From positions 3,070,854 to 3,134,853 of the forward strand of contig NZ_HG964446.1 in NCBI RefSeq assembly GCF_000689255.1: 64,000 nucleotides of DNA. The letters are read 5' to 3'. Both the position numbers and the translations under genes were made by a program. Under the pieces are notes generated by a model. It did no database searches and was not told where the DNA came from. It saw nothing but the letters and a program-made list of their open reading frames with translations. Numbering within the stretch: the first letter of the stretch is position 1; every line of letters begins with the position of its first letter. Below, piece by piece: positions 12,122-20,669 of the stretch. Source of the DNA: Mycobacterium triplex. Its GTDB lineage: Bacteria > Actinomycetota > Actinomycetes > Mycobacteriales > Mycobacteriaceae.

Positions 12122-12864
12122 TGGCCGAAGATCAAGGGGTTCGGCTGCAAAAAGTGTTGTCCCAAGCCGGAATTGCGTCGCGTCGGGCGGCCGAGAAGTT
12201 GATCGTCGACGGGCGCGTCGAGGTGGACGGTCAGGTGGTGACCGAGCTGGGCACCCGGGTCGATCCCGATGCGTCGGTGATTCGCGTGGACGGAGCCCGA
12301 ATCGTCGTCGACGAGGCGCAGGTGTATCTGGCGCTGAACAAGCCGCGTGGAATGCATTCGACGATGTCCGACGACCGCGGCCGGCCGTGCATCGGCGATC
12401 TGGTCGAGCGGCGAGTGCGGGGCAACAAGAAGCTCTTTCACGTGGGACGGTTGGACGCCGACACCGAGGGGCTGATCCTGCTGACCAACGACGGCGAGCT
12501 GGCACACCGGTTGATGCACCCCTCTCACGAAGTGCCCAAGACATATCTGGCGACGGTCTCCGGCACCGTCCCGCGCGGGCTGGGCAAGCAATTGCGGGCC
12601 GGTGTCGAGTTGGAGGACGGCCCGGCGCGGGTCGACGATTTTGCGGTGGTGGACGCGATTCCCGGAAAGACGTTGGTGCGATTGACATTGCATGAAGGCC
12701 GCAATCGGATCGTGCGCCGGATGCTGGCGGCCGTGGGCTTCCCGGTGGAGGCGCTGGTGCGAACCGACATCGGCGGGGTCTCGCTGGGCAAGCAGCGCCC
12801 GGGCCACATCCGGGCGTTGAGCCAGGGTGAGATCGGCCAGCTGTACAAAGCGGTGGGCCTGTGA
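12121..12864 (+). CDS. rRNA pseudouridine synthase, RsuA/RluB family
   Basis: The 247-residue protein has an N-terminal S4 RNA-binding domain ([20 protein letters not shown], about 7-26) and the catalytic core with [17 protein letters not shown], where the Asp of RLDADT is the nucleophile. Family members isomerise uridine in 23S or 16S rRNA. The homologue is Rv1711. I chose the ATG overlapping the scpB stop by one base; a TTG one codon earlier is possible. Confidence 0.9.
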   Translation: MAEDQGVRLQKVLSQAGIASRRAAEKLIVDGRVEVDGQVVTELGTRVDPDASVIRVDGARIVVDEAQVYLALNKPRGMHSTMSDDRGRPCIGDLVERRVRGNKKLFHVGRLDADTEGLILLTNDGELAHRLMHPSHEVPKTYLATVSGTVPRGLGKQLRAGVELEDGPARVDDFAVVDAIPGKTLVRLTLHEGRNRIVRRMLAAVGFPVEALVRTDIGGVSLGKQRPGHIRALSQGEIGQLYKAVGL

Positions 12865-12920
12865 GCGGAACGAGCGGAACGAACGCAGTGAGTGACGGGA
12901 GTAGAGCGAACCATCGGCCT

Positions 12921-13607
12921 GTGACGGGCGGCATCGTGGTGGCGATCGACGGCCCGGCGGGAACCGGAAAGTCCTCGGTGTCAAAGGGATTGGCCTCGGC
13001 GTTGGGTGCGCGCTACCTGGACACCGGGGGCATGTACCGGACGGTGACGCTGGCCGTCTTGCGCGACGGTATCGACCCGGGCGACGCGGACGCGGTCGCA
13101 CGGGTTGCCGAGACGGTGCAGATGTCGGTCGACTACCACCCCGACGGCGACCGTTACTTCCTTGCCGGAGAGGATGTCTCGGCAGAGATCCGCGGCGACC
13201 AGGTCACCGGAGCGGTGTCGGCGGTGTCGTCGGTTGGCGCCGTACGGACCCGGCTGGTCGCTCTGCAGCGCGAAATGGCCAAGGGGCCGGGCAATGTCGT
13301 CGTCGAGGGCCGCGACATCGGGACCGTGGTCTTGCCCGACGCGCCGGTGAAGATCTTCTTGACCGCGTCGGCCGAAACCCGGGCCCGGCGCCGCAACGAC
13401 CAGAACGTCGCCGCGGGCCTGCCCGACGATTACGACGGCGTGCTGGCCGACGTGCGCCGCCGCGATCATCTCGATTCCACCCGCACGCTGTCGCCGCTGC
13501 GCCCAGCATCCGATGCGGTGACCGTCGACACCAGCGACATGACCGAGGCCCAGGTGATCGATCACCTGCTGGAAGTGGTCCGGCAGCGAAGCGAGGCCAT
13601 GCGGTGA
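12921..13607 (+). CDS. cmk: Cytidylate kinase
   Basis: The enzyme phosphorylates CMP and dCMP. The P-loop GPAGTGKSS is near the N terminus, followed by LDTGGMYR for nucleotide binding and [15 protein letters not shown] with the Asp for base recognition. From the GTG at 12921 it has 228 residues, near the usual 230. An in-frame GTG at 12861, which overlaps the stop of the preceding gene, would add 20 residues of low-complexity sequence (see findings). Its 3' end overlaps der by 4 bases. Confidence 0.92.
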   Translation: MTGGIVVAIDGPAGTGKSSVSKGLASALGARYLDTGGMYRTVTLAVLRDGIDPGDADAVARVAETVQMSVDYHPDGDRYFLAGEDVSAEIRGDQVTGAVSAVSSVGAVRTRLVALQREMAKGPGNVVVEGRDIGTVVLPDAPVKIFLTASAETRARRRNDQNVAAGLPDDYDGVLADVRRRDHLDSTRTLSPLRPASDAVTVDTSDMTEAQVIDHLLEVVRQRSEAMR

Positions 13608-15007
13608 CTCAGGACGGCACCTGGGCCGACGAAAGCGATTGGGAAGTAGTCGATTCCGACTCGGGAGATTTCGACGAGCCCGGTCCCGCGCCGGTGGTCG
13701 CGATCGTCGGCCGTCCCAACGTCGGCAAGTCGACGTTGGTGAACCGGATCCTGGGCCGGCGTGAAGCGGTCGTGCAGGACATTCCCGGCGTGACCCGCGA
13801 CCGGGTCTCCTACGACGCGCTGTGGACCGGACGCCGGTTCGTCGTCCAGGACACCGGGGGATGGGAGCCCGACGCCAAGGGCTTGCAGCAGCTGGTCGCC
13901 GAACAGGCGTCGGTGGCGATGCGCACCGCCGACGCGATCATCCTGGTGGTCGACGCGACGGTCGGGGCGACCAGTGCCGACGAGGCCGCCGCCCGCATCC
14001 TGCTGCGCTCGGGCAAGCCGGTTTTCCTGGCCGCCAACAAGGTTGACAGCGAGAAGGTCGAATCCGACGCGGCCGCGCTGTGGTCGCTGGGTCTGGGCGA
14101 GCCACATGCGATAAGCGCGATCCACGGTCGCGGCGTTGCCGATCTGCTCGACGAGGTGCTGGCGGTATTGCCCGAGGTGTCCGAGGCGGCACCCGCGGTC
14201 GGCGGGCCGCGCCGGGTAGCGCTGGTCGGCAAGCCCAACGTCGGGAAGAGCTCGCTGCTCAACAAGCTGGCCGGCGACGAGCGCTCGGTGGTGCACGACG
14301 TCGCCGGAACCACCGTGGACCCCGTGGACTCGCTGATCGAATTGGGCGGCAAGATATGGCGTTTCGTCGACACCGCGGGTCTGCGGCGCAAGGTCGGACA
14401 GGCCAGTGGACACGAGTTCTACGCGTCGGTGCGCACTCACTCGGCCATCGATGCCGCCGAGGTGGTGCTGGTGCTGATCGACGCCTCGCAGACGCTGACC
14501 GAGCAGGACCAGCGGGTGCTGTCCATGGTGATCGAGGCCGGCCGGGCGCTGGTGCTGGCCTTCAACAAATGGGATCTGGTCGACGAGGACCGGCGCGAGC
14601 TGCTGGACCGCGAGATCGACCGTGAGCTGTCGCAGCTGCAGTGGGCGGCGCGGGTGAACATCTCGGCCAAGACGGGGCGGGCCGTGCAGAAGCTGGTGCC
14701 GGCGATGGAGACCGCGCTGGCGTCGTGGGACGCCCGGATTGCGACCGGCCCGCTGAATACCTGGCTCAAGGAAGTCGTCGCGGCCACGCCGCCCCCGGTG
14801 CGCGGCGGCAAGCAGCCCCGAATTCTGTTCGCTACCCAGGCCGCCGCCCGGCCGCCGACGTTCGTCCTGTTCACCAGCGGCTTTCTCGAGGCCGGTTACC
14901 GCCGCTTCCTGGAGCGGCGGTTGCGCGAGACGTTCGGGTTCGACGGCAGCCCGATCCGCATCAATGTGCGGGTGCGCGAAAAGCGCGGGACAGCCAAGCG
15001 CCGCTGA
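13604..15007 (+). CDS. der: Ribosome-associated GTPase Der (EngA)
   Basis: This 467-residue GTPase is needed for 50S subunit assembly. Two G domains are visible: GRPNVGKST at residues 36-44 with NKVD, and GKPNVGKSS at about 209-217 with NKWD. A KH-like C-terminal domain ends in a basic tail ([12 protein letters not shown]). A roughly 30-residue acidic N-terminal extension is typical for actinobacteria. The GTG start overlaps the cmk stop. It is the last gene of the operon that begins with parA. Confidence 0.96.
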   Translation: MTQDGTWADESDWEVVDSDSGDFDEPGPAPVVAIVGRPNVGKSTLVNRILGRREAVVQDIPGVTRDRVSYDALWTGRRFVVQDTGGWEPDAKGLQQLVAEQASVAMRTADAIILVVDATVGATSADEAAARILLRSGKPVFLAANKVDSEKVESDAAALWSLGLGEPHAISAIHGRGVADLLDEVLAVLPEVSEAAPAVGGPRRVALVGKPNVGKSSLLNKLAGDERSVVHDVAGTTVDPVDSLIELGGKIWRFVDTAGLRRKVGQASGHEFYASVRTHSAIDAAEVVLVLIDASQTLTEQDQRVLSMVIEAGRALVLAFNKWDLVDEDRRELLDREIDRELSQLQWAARVNISAKTGRAVQKLVPAMETALASWDARIATGPLNTWLKEVVAATPPPVRGGKQPRILFATQAAARPPTFVLFTSGFLEAGYRRFLERRLRETFGFDGSPIRINVRVREKRGTAKRR

Positions 15008-15012
15008 CTTTC

Positions 15013-15102
15013 GCTTTTGCGTCGAGTGTGCGCGTCGGCCGCCCTCAACGCACCGCTTTTGCGGCGAGTGTGAGCCTAGGCCGCCCTCCATTCACACTCG
15101 CC
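15013..15102. repeat. Tandem 42-bp repeat with palindrome after der
   Basis: Two similar units begin with GCTTTTGC at 15013 and 15055 (period 42) and share CGAGTGTG and GGCCGCCCTC. The second unit carries a perfect 11-base inverted repeat, GGCGAGTGTGA (15063-15073) and TCACACTCGCC (15092-15102). It may terminate der transcription; it is unlike the palindromes at 2946 and 8731. Confidence 0.65.
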
Positions 15103-15156
15103 ACCCTGGGTACACACCCAGCGCTGGGCCGAGTACTAACTCTCACATTCGTGCTA

Positions 15157-15180
15157 CCGTTCTCTCATATAACGGGAGAA
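15157..15180. promoter_or_regulatory. Possible operator upstream of the SDR/cyclase/IclR operon
   Basis: CCGTT (15157-15161) and AACGG (15171-15175) form an inverted repeat, overlapped by TTCTC (15160-15164) and GAGAA (15176-15180). It sits 35-58 bases before the GTG at 15215. The IclR regulator three genes downstream is the natural candidate to bind it. This is an inference from symmetry and location only. Confidence 0.3.
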
Positions 15181-15214
15181 TCTACCCGTATCGCAGGAAT
15201 TTATCGGAGGATTA

Positions 15215-15991
15215 GTGAGCGCGGCGCGGTTTAGCGTGCGGGACAAGTCGATCCTGATCACCGGGGCGACCGGATCGCTGGGCAGCGCGGCGACCAAGGC
15301 CCTGGCCGAAGCCGGGGCTCGGCTGACGCTGACCGGGGGCAACACCGAGCGGCTGGCCGAGCTCGTCGACGAGACCGGTCGTCATGACCTGGCGGTCGTG
15401 GTCCGCCGGCCCGATACCCCGGCCGACGCGCAGGCCATGGTCGACGGGGCCGTGGCCAAGCACGGTCGGCTCGACGGCGTCTTGGTCGCTTCGGGCATGA
15501 ATCACGTCGCACCCATCACCGAGATGGGCGTCGAGGATTTCGACGACGTGATGAAGGCGAACGCGCGCGGCGCCTGGCTGGTATGTCAGGCCGCCGGTCG
15601 GGTGCTGCTGCGGCAGGGCGGGGGCGGCAGCGTCGTGCTCGTCTCCTCGGTGCGCGGCAGCCTCGGGCATGCCGCCGGCTACAGCGCCTACTGCCCGTCG
15701 AAGGCGGCGACCGACTTGTTGGCCAAATCCTTGGCCGCCGAGTGGGGCCCACAAGGCATTCGGGTAAATGCTTTGGCGCCCACCGTTTTCCGGTCGGAGC
15801 TGACCGAGTGGATGTACGCCGACGACGAAAAGGGGCGTCAAACCCGCGAGGCGATGTTCGCCCGAATCCCGTTGCGCCGCTTCGCCGAACCGGAAGACTT
15901 CGTCGGCGCACTGATCTATCTGCTCAGCGACGCGTCGAGTTTCTACACCGGCCAGGTCATGTACCTGGACGGCGGCTACACCGCATGCTGA
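15215..15991 (+). CDS. Short-chain dehydrogenase/reductase
   Basis: The 258-residue protein has the SDR cofactor motif TGATGSLG near residue 18 and the catalytic YSAYCPSKAA (Tyr-x3-Lys), with SSVRGS supplying the serine. It ends in the YLDGGY segment common to classical SDRs. The GTG start follows GGAGGA by 3-4 bases. It is the first gene of a three-gene unit with a cyclase-like hydrolase and an IclR regulator, matching Rv1714, Rv1716 and Rv1719. The substrate is unknown. Confidence 0.88.
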   Translation: MSAARFSVRDKSILITGATGSLGSAATKALAEAGARLTLTGGNTERLAELVDETGRHDLAVVVRRPDTPADAQAMVDGAVAKHGRLDGVLVASGMNHVAPITEMGVEDFDDVMKANARGAWLVCQAAGRVLLRQGGGGSVVLVSSVRGSLGHAAGYSAYCPSKAATDLLAKSLAAEWGPQGIRVNALAPTVFRSELTEWMYADDEKGRQTREAMFARIPLRRFAEPEDFVGALIYLLSDASSFYTGQVMYLDGGYTAC

Positions 15992-16007
15992 CCCGAAAGG
16001 AACCGTC

Positions 16008-16832
16008 GTGACCATGGCCTGGCCGCTGGGCGAAGCCGAATCGAAGCTGGAATTCTACGACCTGTCGCACCCGTGGGGTCATGGCGTGCCGGCCTGGCCG
16101 TACTTCGAGGACGTCAAGATCGAACGCCTGCACACCATGGCCAAAAGCCGGGTGCTGACCCAAAAGGTCACCACTGTCATGCATTCCGGCACGCACATCG
16201 ACGCTCCGGGCCACGTCATCGAAGGCACGCCGCTGCTGCACGAGATCCCGCTGAGCGCGTTCTTCGGCACCGGGGTGGTGGTGTCGATCCCGAAAAAGAA
16301 GTGGGAGGTCGTCACCGCCGAGGACTTGGAGCAGGCCACGCCCGAGATTCGGCCCGGTGACATCGTGATCGTCAATACCGGCTGGCACCACACCTACGCC
16401 GACGGTGCCGAGTATTACGCCTATTCGCCGGGTTTCTACAAAGAAGCCGGGGAGTGGTTCGCCGCCAAGGGCGTCAAAGCCGTCGGCACGGACACCCAAG
16501 CGTTGGACCATCCGATGGCCACCGCGATCGCCCCGCACGGTCCGGCCGAGCATACGGGTGGGTTATTGCCTTGGGCGGTAAAGGAATACGAGGATCACAC
16601 CGGCCGGAATGTGCTCGACGACTTCCCGGAGTGGGAGCCGTGCCACCGGGCGATTTTGTCTCAAGGCATCTACGGCTTCGAGAATGTGGGCGGCGACTTG
16701 GACAAGGTCACCGGCAAGCGGGTCACCTTCGCGGCGTTCCCGTGGCGGTGGGTCGGCGGCGACGGCTGTATCGTGCGATTGGTGGCGATCGTCGATCCCA
16801 CGGGCAGCTACCGCATCGAGACCGGGGGCTGA
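16008..16832 (+). CDS. Cyclase/kynurenine formamidase-like metal hydrolase
   Basis: The 274-residue protein has the cyclase-family signature HSGTHIDAPGH at about residues 62-72, whose His and Asp residues bind metal. The GVKAVGTDTQALDHP segment contributes to the second half of the site. Family members hydrolyse amides or cyclise intermediates; the reaction here is not known. The homologue is Rv1716. The GTG start is preceded by GAAAGGAA; an ATG two codons later is an alternative. Confidence 0.82.
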   Translation: MTMAWPLGEAESKLEFYDLSHPWGHGVPAWPYFEDVKIERLHTMAKSRVLTQKVTTVMHSGTHIDAPGHVIEGTPLLHEIPLSAFFGTGVVVSIPKKKWEVVTAEDLEQATPEIRPGDIVIVNTGWHHTYADGAEYYAYSPGFYKEAGEWFAAKGVKAVGTDTQALDHPMATAIAPHGPAEHTGGLLPWAVKEYEDHTGRNVLDDFPEWEPCHRAILSQGIYGFENVGGDLDKVTGKRVTFAAFPWRWVGGDGCIVRLVAIVDPTGSYRIETGG

Positions 16833-16833
16833 G

Positions 16834-17607
16834 GTGACTGTCGACTCAGATGAGGCCCGCGGCAGCGGAATTCAGGTCATCGCCCGCGCAGCGGAAATGT
16901 TGCGCCTGCTGCAGGCGCATCCCGGCGGGCTGAGCCAGGCCGAGATCGGGGAGCGGCTGGGCATGGCGCGCTCAACGGTGAGCCGGATCCTCAATGCGCT
17001 CGACGACGAAGGCCTGGTGGCCGCGCGCGCGGCGCGGGGCCGCTATCGACTGGGTCCCGAGATCGCCCGCATGGCTACCACCGTGCGCCGCAGCGTCGTG
17101 TTCGACGTGCACCCCTTCATCGAGGAGCTGTCCCGCGAACTGGAGGAGACCGTTGACCTGTCGATCCTGGACGGTGATCGCGCGACCTTCGTCGACCAGG
17201 TCGTCTCCCCGCACCGCCTGCGGGCCATCAGCGCGGTCGGCGAGTCGTTTCCGCTGCACTGTTGCGCCAACGGCAAGGCCCTGCTGGCCAATCTGTCGGC
17301 CGACGAGCAGGCCCGAGCCCTGCCGAGTCGGCTTGCCAGGCTCACCGCGAACACGATCACGGCGCCGGCGGCGCTGCGCAAGGAGCTGGACGGCGTCCGG
17401 ACCGGGGGCGTCGCATATGACCGCGAAGAGCAGAGCGAGGGTGTCTGCGCGGTCGGCGCCGTATTAAAGGGTGTGAGCGACGAGATGGTCGCGGTCAGCG
17501 TGCCCGTCCCTGCGCAGCGCTTCTACCGCCGCGAAGCCGAGCTCGCTCAGGCACTGCTGGCCTGGGTAGAAAAGGTCGACGCCTGGTTCGCGACGCCGGA
17601 CGACTAG
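16834..17607 (+). CDS. IclR-family transcriptional regulator
   Basis: The 257-residue protein has an N-terminal winged helix-turn-helix (GLSQAEIGERLGMARSTVSRILNAL, about 30-54) and a C-terminal effector domain with the family segments FPLHCCANGKALLA and YDREEQSEGVCAVGAVL. It begins one base after the cyclase stop, so it is co-transcribed with the enzymes it probably controls. It corresponds to Rv1719. Confidence 0.9.
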   Translation: MTVDSDEARGSGIQVIARAAEMLRLLQAHPGGLSQAEIGERLGMARSTVSRILNALDDEGLVAARAARGRYRLGPEIARMATTVRRSVVFDVHPFIEELSRELEETVDLSILDGDRATFVDQVVSPHRLRAISAVGESFPLHCCANGKALLANLSADEQARALPSRLARLTANTITAPAALRKELDGVRTGGVAYDREEQSEGVCAVGAVLKGVSDEMVAVSVPVPAQRFYRREAELAQALLAWVEKVDAWFATPDD

Positions 17608-17694
17608 GAGACACGCAGGTCAGCGAGGCAATGGCGGCCCGGGCCCGCGGCTACGGTAGGCTGTCGACCTGCTGCTGGTGGACTCATCAGCACA

Positions 17695-17768
17695 CGGGCT
17701 GTGGCGCAGTTTGGTAGCGCACTTGACTGGGGGTCAAGTGGTCGCAGGTTCAAATCCTGTCAGCCCGA
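17695..17768 (+). tRNA. tRNA-Pro (anticodon GGG)
   Basis: A full cloverleaf is visible. The acceptor stem CGGGCTG/CAGCCCG spans 17695-17701 and 17761-17767, with discriminator A at 17768. The D stem GCGC/GCGC is at 17704-17707 and 17717-17720, and the anticodon stem CTTGA/TCAAG encloses CTGGGGG with GGG at 17729-17731. The T arm GCAGG/CCTGT carries loop TTCAAAT. The gene lacks an encoded CCA; the 3' half is duplicated at 20670-20712 by integration of a mobile element. Confidence 0.96.
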
Positions 17769-17769
17769 C
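17727..17769 (+). repeat. attL (43-bp direct repeat within tRNA-Pro)
   Basis: This is the left copy of the 43-bp identity block, beginning CTGGGGGTCAAG and ending CAGCCCGAC. It is part of the functional tRNA gene. The next base differs from the right copy (A here, C at the right). Confidence 0.92.
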
Positions 17770-17821
17770 AAAAGGTCAGACGGCGTTTTTGGAGTTACTG
17801 AGATGCCAACAGTATGGGCAA

Positions 17822-17847
17822 TACCCAAACGTAGTACCCAAACCAGC
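17822..17847 (+). promoter_or_regulatory. Candidate left integrase arm-type sites
   Basis: Two TACCCAAA copies occur in tandem (17822 and 17835), the second extended to TACCCAAACCAGC. The same tandem occurs at 20543-20567 just inside the right end. Paired short repeats inside both ends are expected for integrase arm binding. Confidence 0.55.
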
Positions 17848-17891
17848 TTTCGCCGGCCATCGGCCAGCAAATACGCGGCAGGCTGACGGCG

Positions 17892-18425
17892 ATGCTCGGT
17901 GAAACGTGGGAAGACCAGTACCTGCGAATGCACCGGCAGTACGGCCTACTGGCCAGAACCGCCGCTTCTGACAAGTACGAAGAGATTCACAATTCGGATC
18001 GTGCGCGCGATATCCTTTATCACTTCTGTTGCGACGCATTCCATTTGAAAGACTGGATCCTGCACGCGGACGACCAAAAGCCCGAAATTCAGGAAGCGGT
18101 GAGGGCGTTCCTGCCGAAGAATCATCCGGACCCGCCATCTCTTGAGCTGGCGATGTGTGCGGACATTGCCAACGGTTTCAAACACGGCGGAGTGGATCGC
18201 GACAGGCACGGGTGCTACACGCCTGGCGGACCAGCCGAAATCGTGAAGCACTCTAAAGGCGCCTCGATTCCGGCGCCCGTTCCGCACCATCTTTCAGGGA
18301 ACCACTGGACGATACGTGTTCGCACAAGCGGCGACGAGTACTACGCGCTCCACGTCGCTAGGGATGCCGTAGCCGCCTGGGATGCGTGGCTGCCGGCCAA
18401 CGGTCTGGCGCTGCCGAGCCCCTGA
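17892..18425 (+). CDS. Unrecognised helical protein of the tRNA-Pro island
   Basis: I do not recognise a named family for this 177-residue protein. The N-terminal two thirds look helical and carry the conserved-looking segments FCCDAFHLKDWI (about 45-56) and CADIANGFKHGG (about 93-104). This pairing of a His-rich helix with a helix ending in N-x-x-KH recalls small hypothetical proteins with HEPN-like helical bundles, but the RNase motif R-x4-6-H is not clear. There is no signal peptide or membrane helix. It is the first gene inside attL and converges on the integrase remnant. Confidence 0.7.
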   Translation: MLGETWEDQYLRMHRQYGLLARTAASDKYEEIHNSDRARDILYHFCCDAFHLKDWILHADDQKPEIQEAVRAFLPKNHPDPPSLELAMCADIANGFKHGGVDRDRHGCYTPGGPAEIVKHSKGASIPAPVPHHLSGNHWTIRVRTSGDEYYALHVARDAVAAWDAWLPANGLALPSP

Positions 18426-19049
18426 TCAGAGCCCCAGCGCCCCGCTCAGCCCGTCAATTGCCGTTCTGGCGGTGTCGTCGCTGGTGTGCCCGTAGATGTC
18501 GCCGGTGATGCTGATCGAGCTGTGCCCGAGCAGGTCCGCGACCGCCTTGATATGCACGCCCGATTCCAGCCATGCCACGGCCGCCGAGTGCCGCAGCGTG
18601 TGCACCCCGGCGCCCTCGACGCCTGCCTTCGCGGCGGCGATCTCGATAGCCCGCAACAGATTGCGCGGGTCGACAGGGCCGCCGAATTCGGTCGTGAAAA
18701 CCAATCCGCTGTCCGTCCACTGGTCGCCTGCATGCAGCCGTTCGGCCGCCTGGGTGGCCCGCTGAGCCTTCAGCAGCGCGACGACGGGGGCTGACAACGG
18801 CACTGTGCGGCGCGATCGTTCCGTCTTGGGCTCGGTGACGACGAGCTCCTTGCCGACGCGGCCGAGGGTGGCCGCCACCTTCAGCGACCCGTCTTTGAGG
18901 TTGACGTGCTGCCAGTGCAGGCCGAGAGCTTCACCGCGGCGCAATCCCGTGGCGGCGATCAGCACCAGCACCCGGTAATAGCGCAGACCCTCGGCGGCCT
19001 TCAGCACCGCGGCGACCGTGCCGGCACGCGGCTCGGTTCCGCCAGTCAT
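18426..19049 (-). pseudogene. Tyrosine integrase remnant, catalytic domain only
   Basis: The 207 residues hold the complete catalytic domain: Arg in ATGLRRGEALGL (about 33-44), HTLRHSAAVAWLESG, the second His in LLGHSSISITGDIYGH and the nucleophilic Tyr. The arm-binding and core-binding domains expected for about 370-400 residues are absent. The frame is closed by TAG at 19089-19091, 13 codons before the first ATG. It is probably a 5' deletion derivative of the element's integrase. Without the DNA-binding N terminus it is unlikely to work alone. Confidence 0.8.
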
Positions 19050-19088
19050 TCGCTTGAGGCAAGCGGTATCCGCTGGCGGGCCGGGCCG

Positions 19089-19226
19089 CTACTTCATGTT
19101 CAGTCGACGAGCGATCACCACGAGCGCCTTCAGGATATTGAGCTGTATCTCCTGGTCGACCGAGAGCGCTGGGGTGCCCTCAAGCCGTTCCACGGCCTCG
19201 ATTACGTCACCGATTGCAACCGCCAT
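19089..19226 (-). CDS. Small 45-residue protein upstream of the integrase remnant
   Basis: An ATG at 19226 is preceded at good spacing by GGAGG and opens a 45-codon frame ending in TAG at 19089. The peptide (MAVAIGDVIEAVERLEG..., ending ARRLNMK) is predicted helical and amphipathic. It is in the same frame as the integrase remnant, whose upstream stop is this same TAG. It could be a real small gene, for example an excision or control factor, or the N terminus of a gene fused to the remnant by deletion. I do not recognise the family. Confidence 0.45.
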   Translation of the reverse strand: MAVAIGDVIEAVERLEGTPALSVDQEIQLNILKALVVIARRLNMK

Positions 19227-19351
19227 GACTACCTCCGATATCTACCCCCGCGGACGACATACCCTAACGGCGGCGCAATTCGCGCTCGCGGAGCCACGCC
19301 GCGCCGCGGTGGACACTTCGACAGCTCGGCCAGCGGCGTTAAAGTCCCCGC

Positions 19352-19888
19352 ATGATTATTGCCGCCTTCATTGTTTCGATCGTTGCGGCGCTCGCTGCTG
19401 GCGGATCAGTCTGGTATGCACGAGCCCAGGCGAGGGTCGCGAAAGATGCCGTTGAGCACGCACACACGTCGGCAGAAGCGGCCACTCGATCAGCCGACAT
19501 CGCCGAGATAGTCGAGCGAGGTAGGCACTTCGGCTGGCGGATCGAAGCTCGGACGAACAATCCAGCTGTTCGGAACTACACGTTGCGCAACGTCGGCACA
19601 GTGAATGCCCGCAACGTTACGTTGGCCGGGGACTACCTACGTATCGTGATGAGCGCGGACGGGTCCGGCTCTGACATTGCGGCTGGCGAGTCTCGGTTGT
19701 TCATGGTCGCACAGGCTTTCGGTGACAAAGGCGGCGAAATACGCATCACGTGGACCCCGGACCTCCCCGGAGCTGAACCGATGACGTGGACAGAAATCCC
19801 GCCAATGGCCCCTTTCACTCCGCCGCTGAGTGACATCGATTGGCGCAACTTGGTCAAGGCCGTGGAGAAGCTCGCCGAGCGGCATTAG
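19352..19888 (+). CDS. Membrane-anchored coiled-coil protein A of the tRNA-Pro island
   Basis: The 178-residue protein starts with a hydrophobic helix (about 2-23), then a charged Ala-rich helical segment of coiled-coil type (about 24-55), then a beta-rich C-terminal domain containing NYTLRNVGTVNARNVTLAG and an IRITWTPDLPG strand. The architecture is the same as in the next gene, so the two look like diverged paralogues. No enzyme motif is visible. An island protein of this form could act in superinfection exclusion or other phage defence, but that is only inference. Confidence 0.7.
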   Translation: MIIAAFIVSIVAALAAGGSVWYARAQARVAKDAVEHAHTSAEAATRSADIAEIVERGRHFGWRIEARTNNPAVRNYTLRNVGTVNARNVTLAGDYLRIVMSADGSGSDIAAGESRLFMVAQAFGDKGGEIRITWTPDLPGAEPMTWTEIPPMAPFTPPLSDIDWRNLVKAVEKLAERH

Positions 19889-20494
19889 GTGTCCGCCTGG
19901 CCGCGTGTTCTGCTTGCCAGTCGTGTGCTCAGGTGCAACGGTGACCCTGTGTCGTTGGACTGGGGAAACGTACCGGCAGCAGTTAGTGCCGGCGTGGCTC
20001 TCGCTTCCGCGGCAGTGTCAGCGCTGGCTGCGATTCGATCACGTAAGTCCCGCGCGGAGGCTGACCGGCGTGCCAAGGATGCTGCCGAGGCGGCCGTTCG
20101 GTCCGCCGACGCAGCCGTTCAGTCGGTAGAAGCCCAACGCCAAGCAGCCGACGCCGCACAGGAGTTCGCGGCCGCTTACCAAAATGAGGCCCGCATTCGA
20201 GCTGCGGAGCGCGAGGCGGCCGCGGACGAGCCGCCATGGGACCTGATGCGTCAAGGTGAGTTCAACGTGCTGTTGATGAACAATTCGCCCGAACCGCGCT
20301 TCCACGTCACCGCAGACGGTGAGCAAGTGAGGGCACCCGGAGGGTTTGCCTGGGAGCTAATCGAGGCTGACGAATCGGAAATGTTCCACGTCTTAGCTGG
20401 CGATGACGCGAGCCCGCAAATCGTTGTGACGTGGTATGACACCGAGATTCGGGCAGGCGAACCGCGTCGCTGGCGTGGTTTCCCGCGGAGTTAA
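19889..20494 (+). CDS. Membrane-anchored coiled-coil protein B of the tRNA-Pro island
   Basis: The reading frame starts with a GTG directly after the stop of the preceding gene. A second GTG at 19949 would remove 20 atypical residues and give the same layout as protein A. The order is: hydrophobic helix (about 29-48), a long Ala/Glu/Arg coiled coil (about 50-115), and a beta-rich C terminus with FNVLLMNNSPEPRFHVT and IVVTWYDTEIRAGEPRRW. The Asn-Asn-Ser strand and the VTWYD strand parallel the LRNVGT and ITWTPD strands of protein A. Function unknown. Confidence 0.68.
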   Translation: MSAWPRVLLASRVLRCNGDPVSLDWGNVPAAVSAGVALASAAVSALAAIRSRKSRAEADRRAKDAAEAAVRSADAAVQSVEAQRQAADAAQEFAAAYQNEARIRAAEREAAADEPPWDLMRQGEFNVLLMNNSPEPRFHVTADGEQVRAPGGFAWELIEADESEMFHVLAGDDASPQIVVTWYDTEIRAGEPRRWRGFPRS

Positions 20495-20542
20495 GGCAAG
20501 CGATCGCCGCTGCGCTTGAAGACGCGCAGCAACCACTGTCCT

Positions 20543-20567
20543 TACCCAAAGTGGTACCCAAACCAGC
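20543..20567 (+). promoter_or_regulatory. Candidate right integrase arm-type sites
   Basis: Two TACCCAAA copies occur in tandem, the second within TACCCAAACCAGC, matching the pair at 17822-17847 with one base less spacing. The position about 100 bases inside attR suits an integrase arm region. Confidence 0.55.
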
Positions 20568-20669
20568 CTCGAATCCGCCCCTATCCGGCAAAGTTCGCTA
20601 GCTACACGAATCGGCATCTAGCTGTGACAACGTGCATTCTACGAATATCAGCGAACACACTCGATTAGC

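Noticed and set aside
13562..15091. 509-codon open frame antisense to der
   Set aside because: It is a by-product of high third-position GC opposite a strongly conserved gene; it has no family motif or ribosome site.
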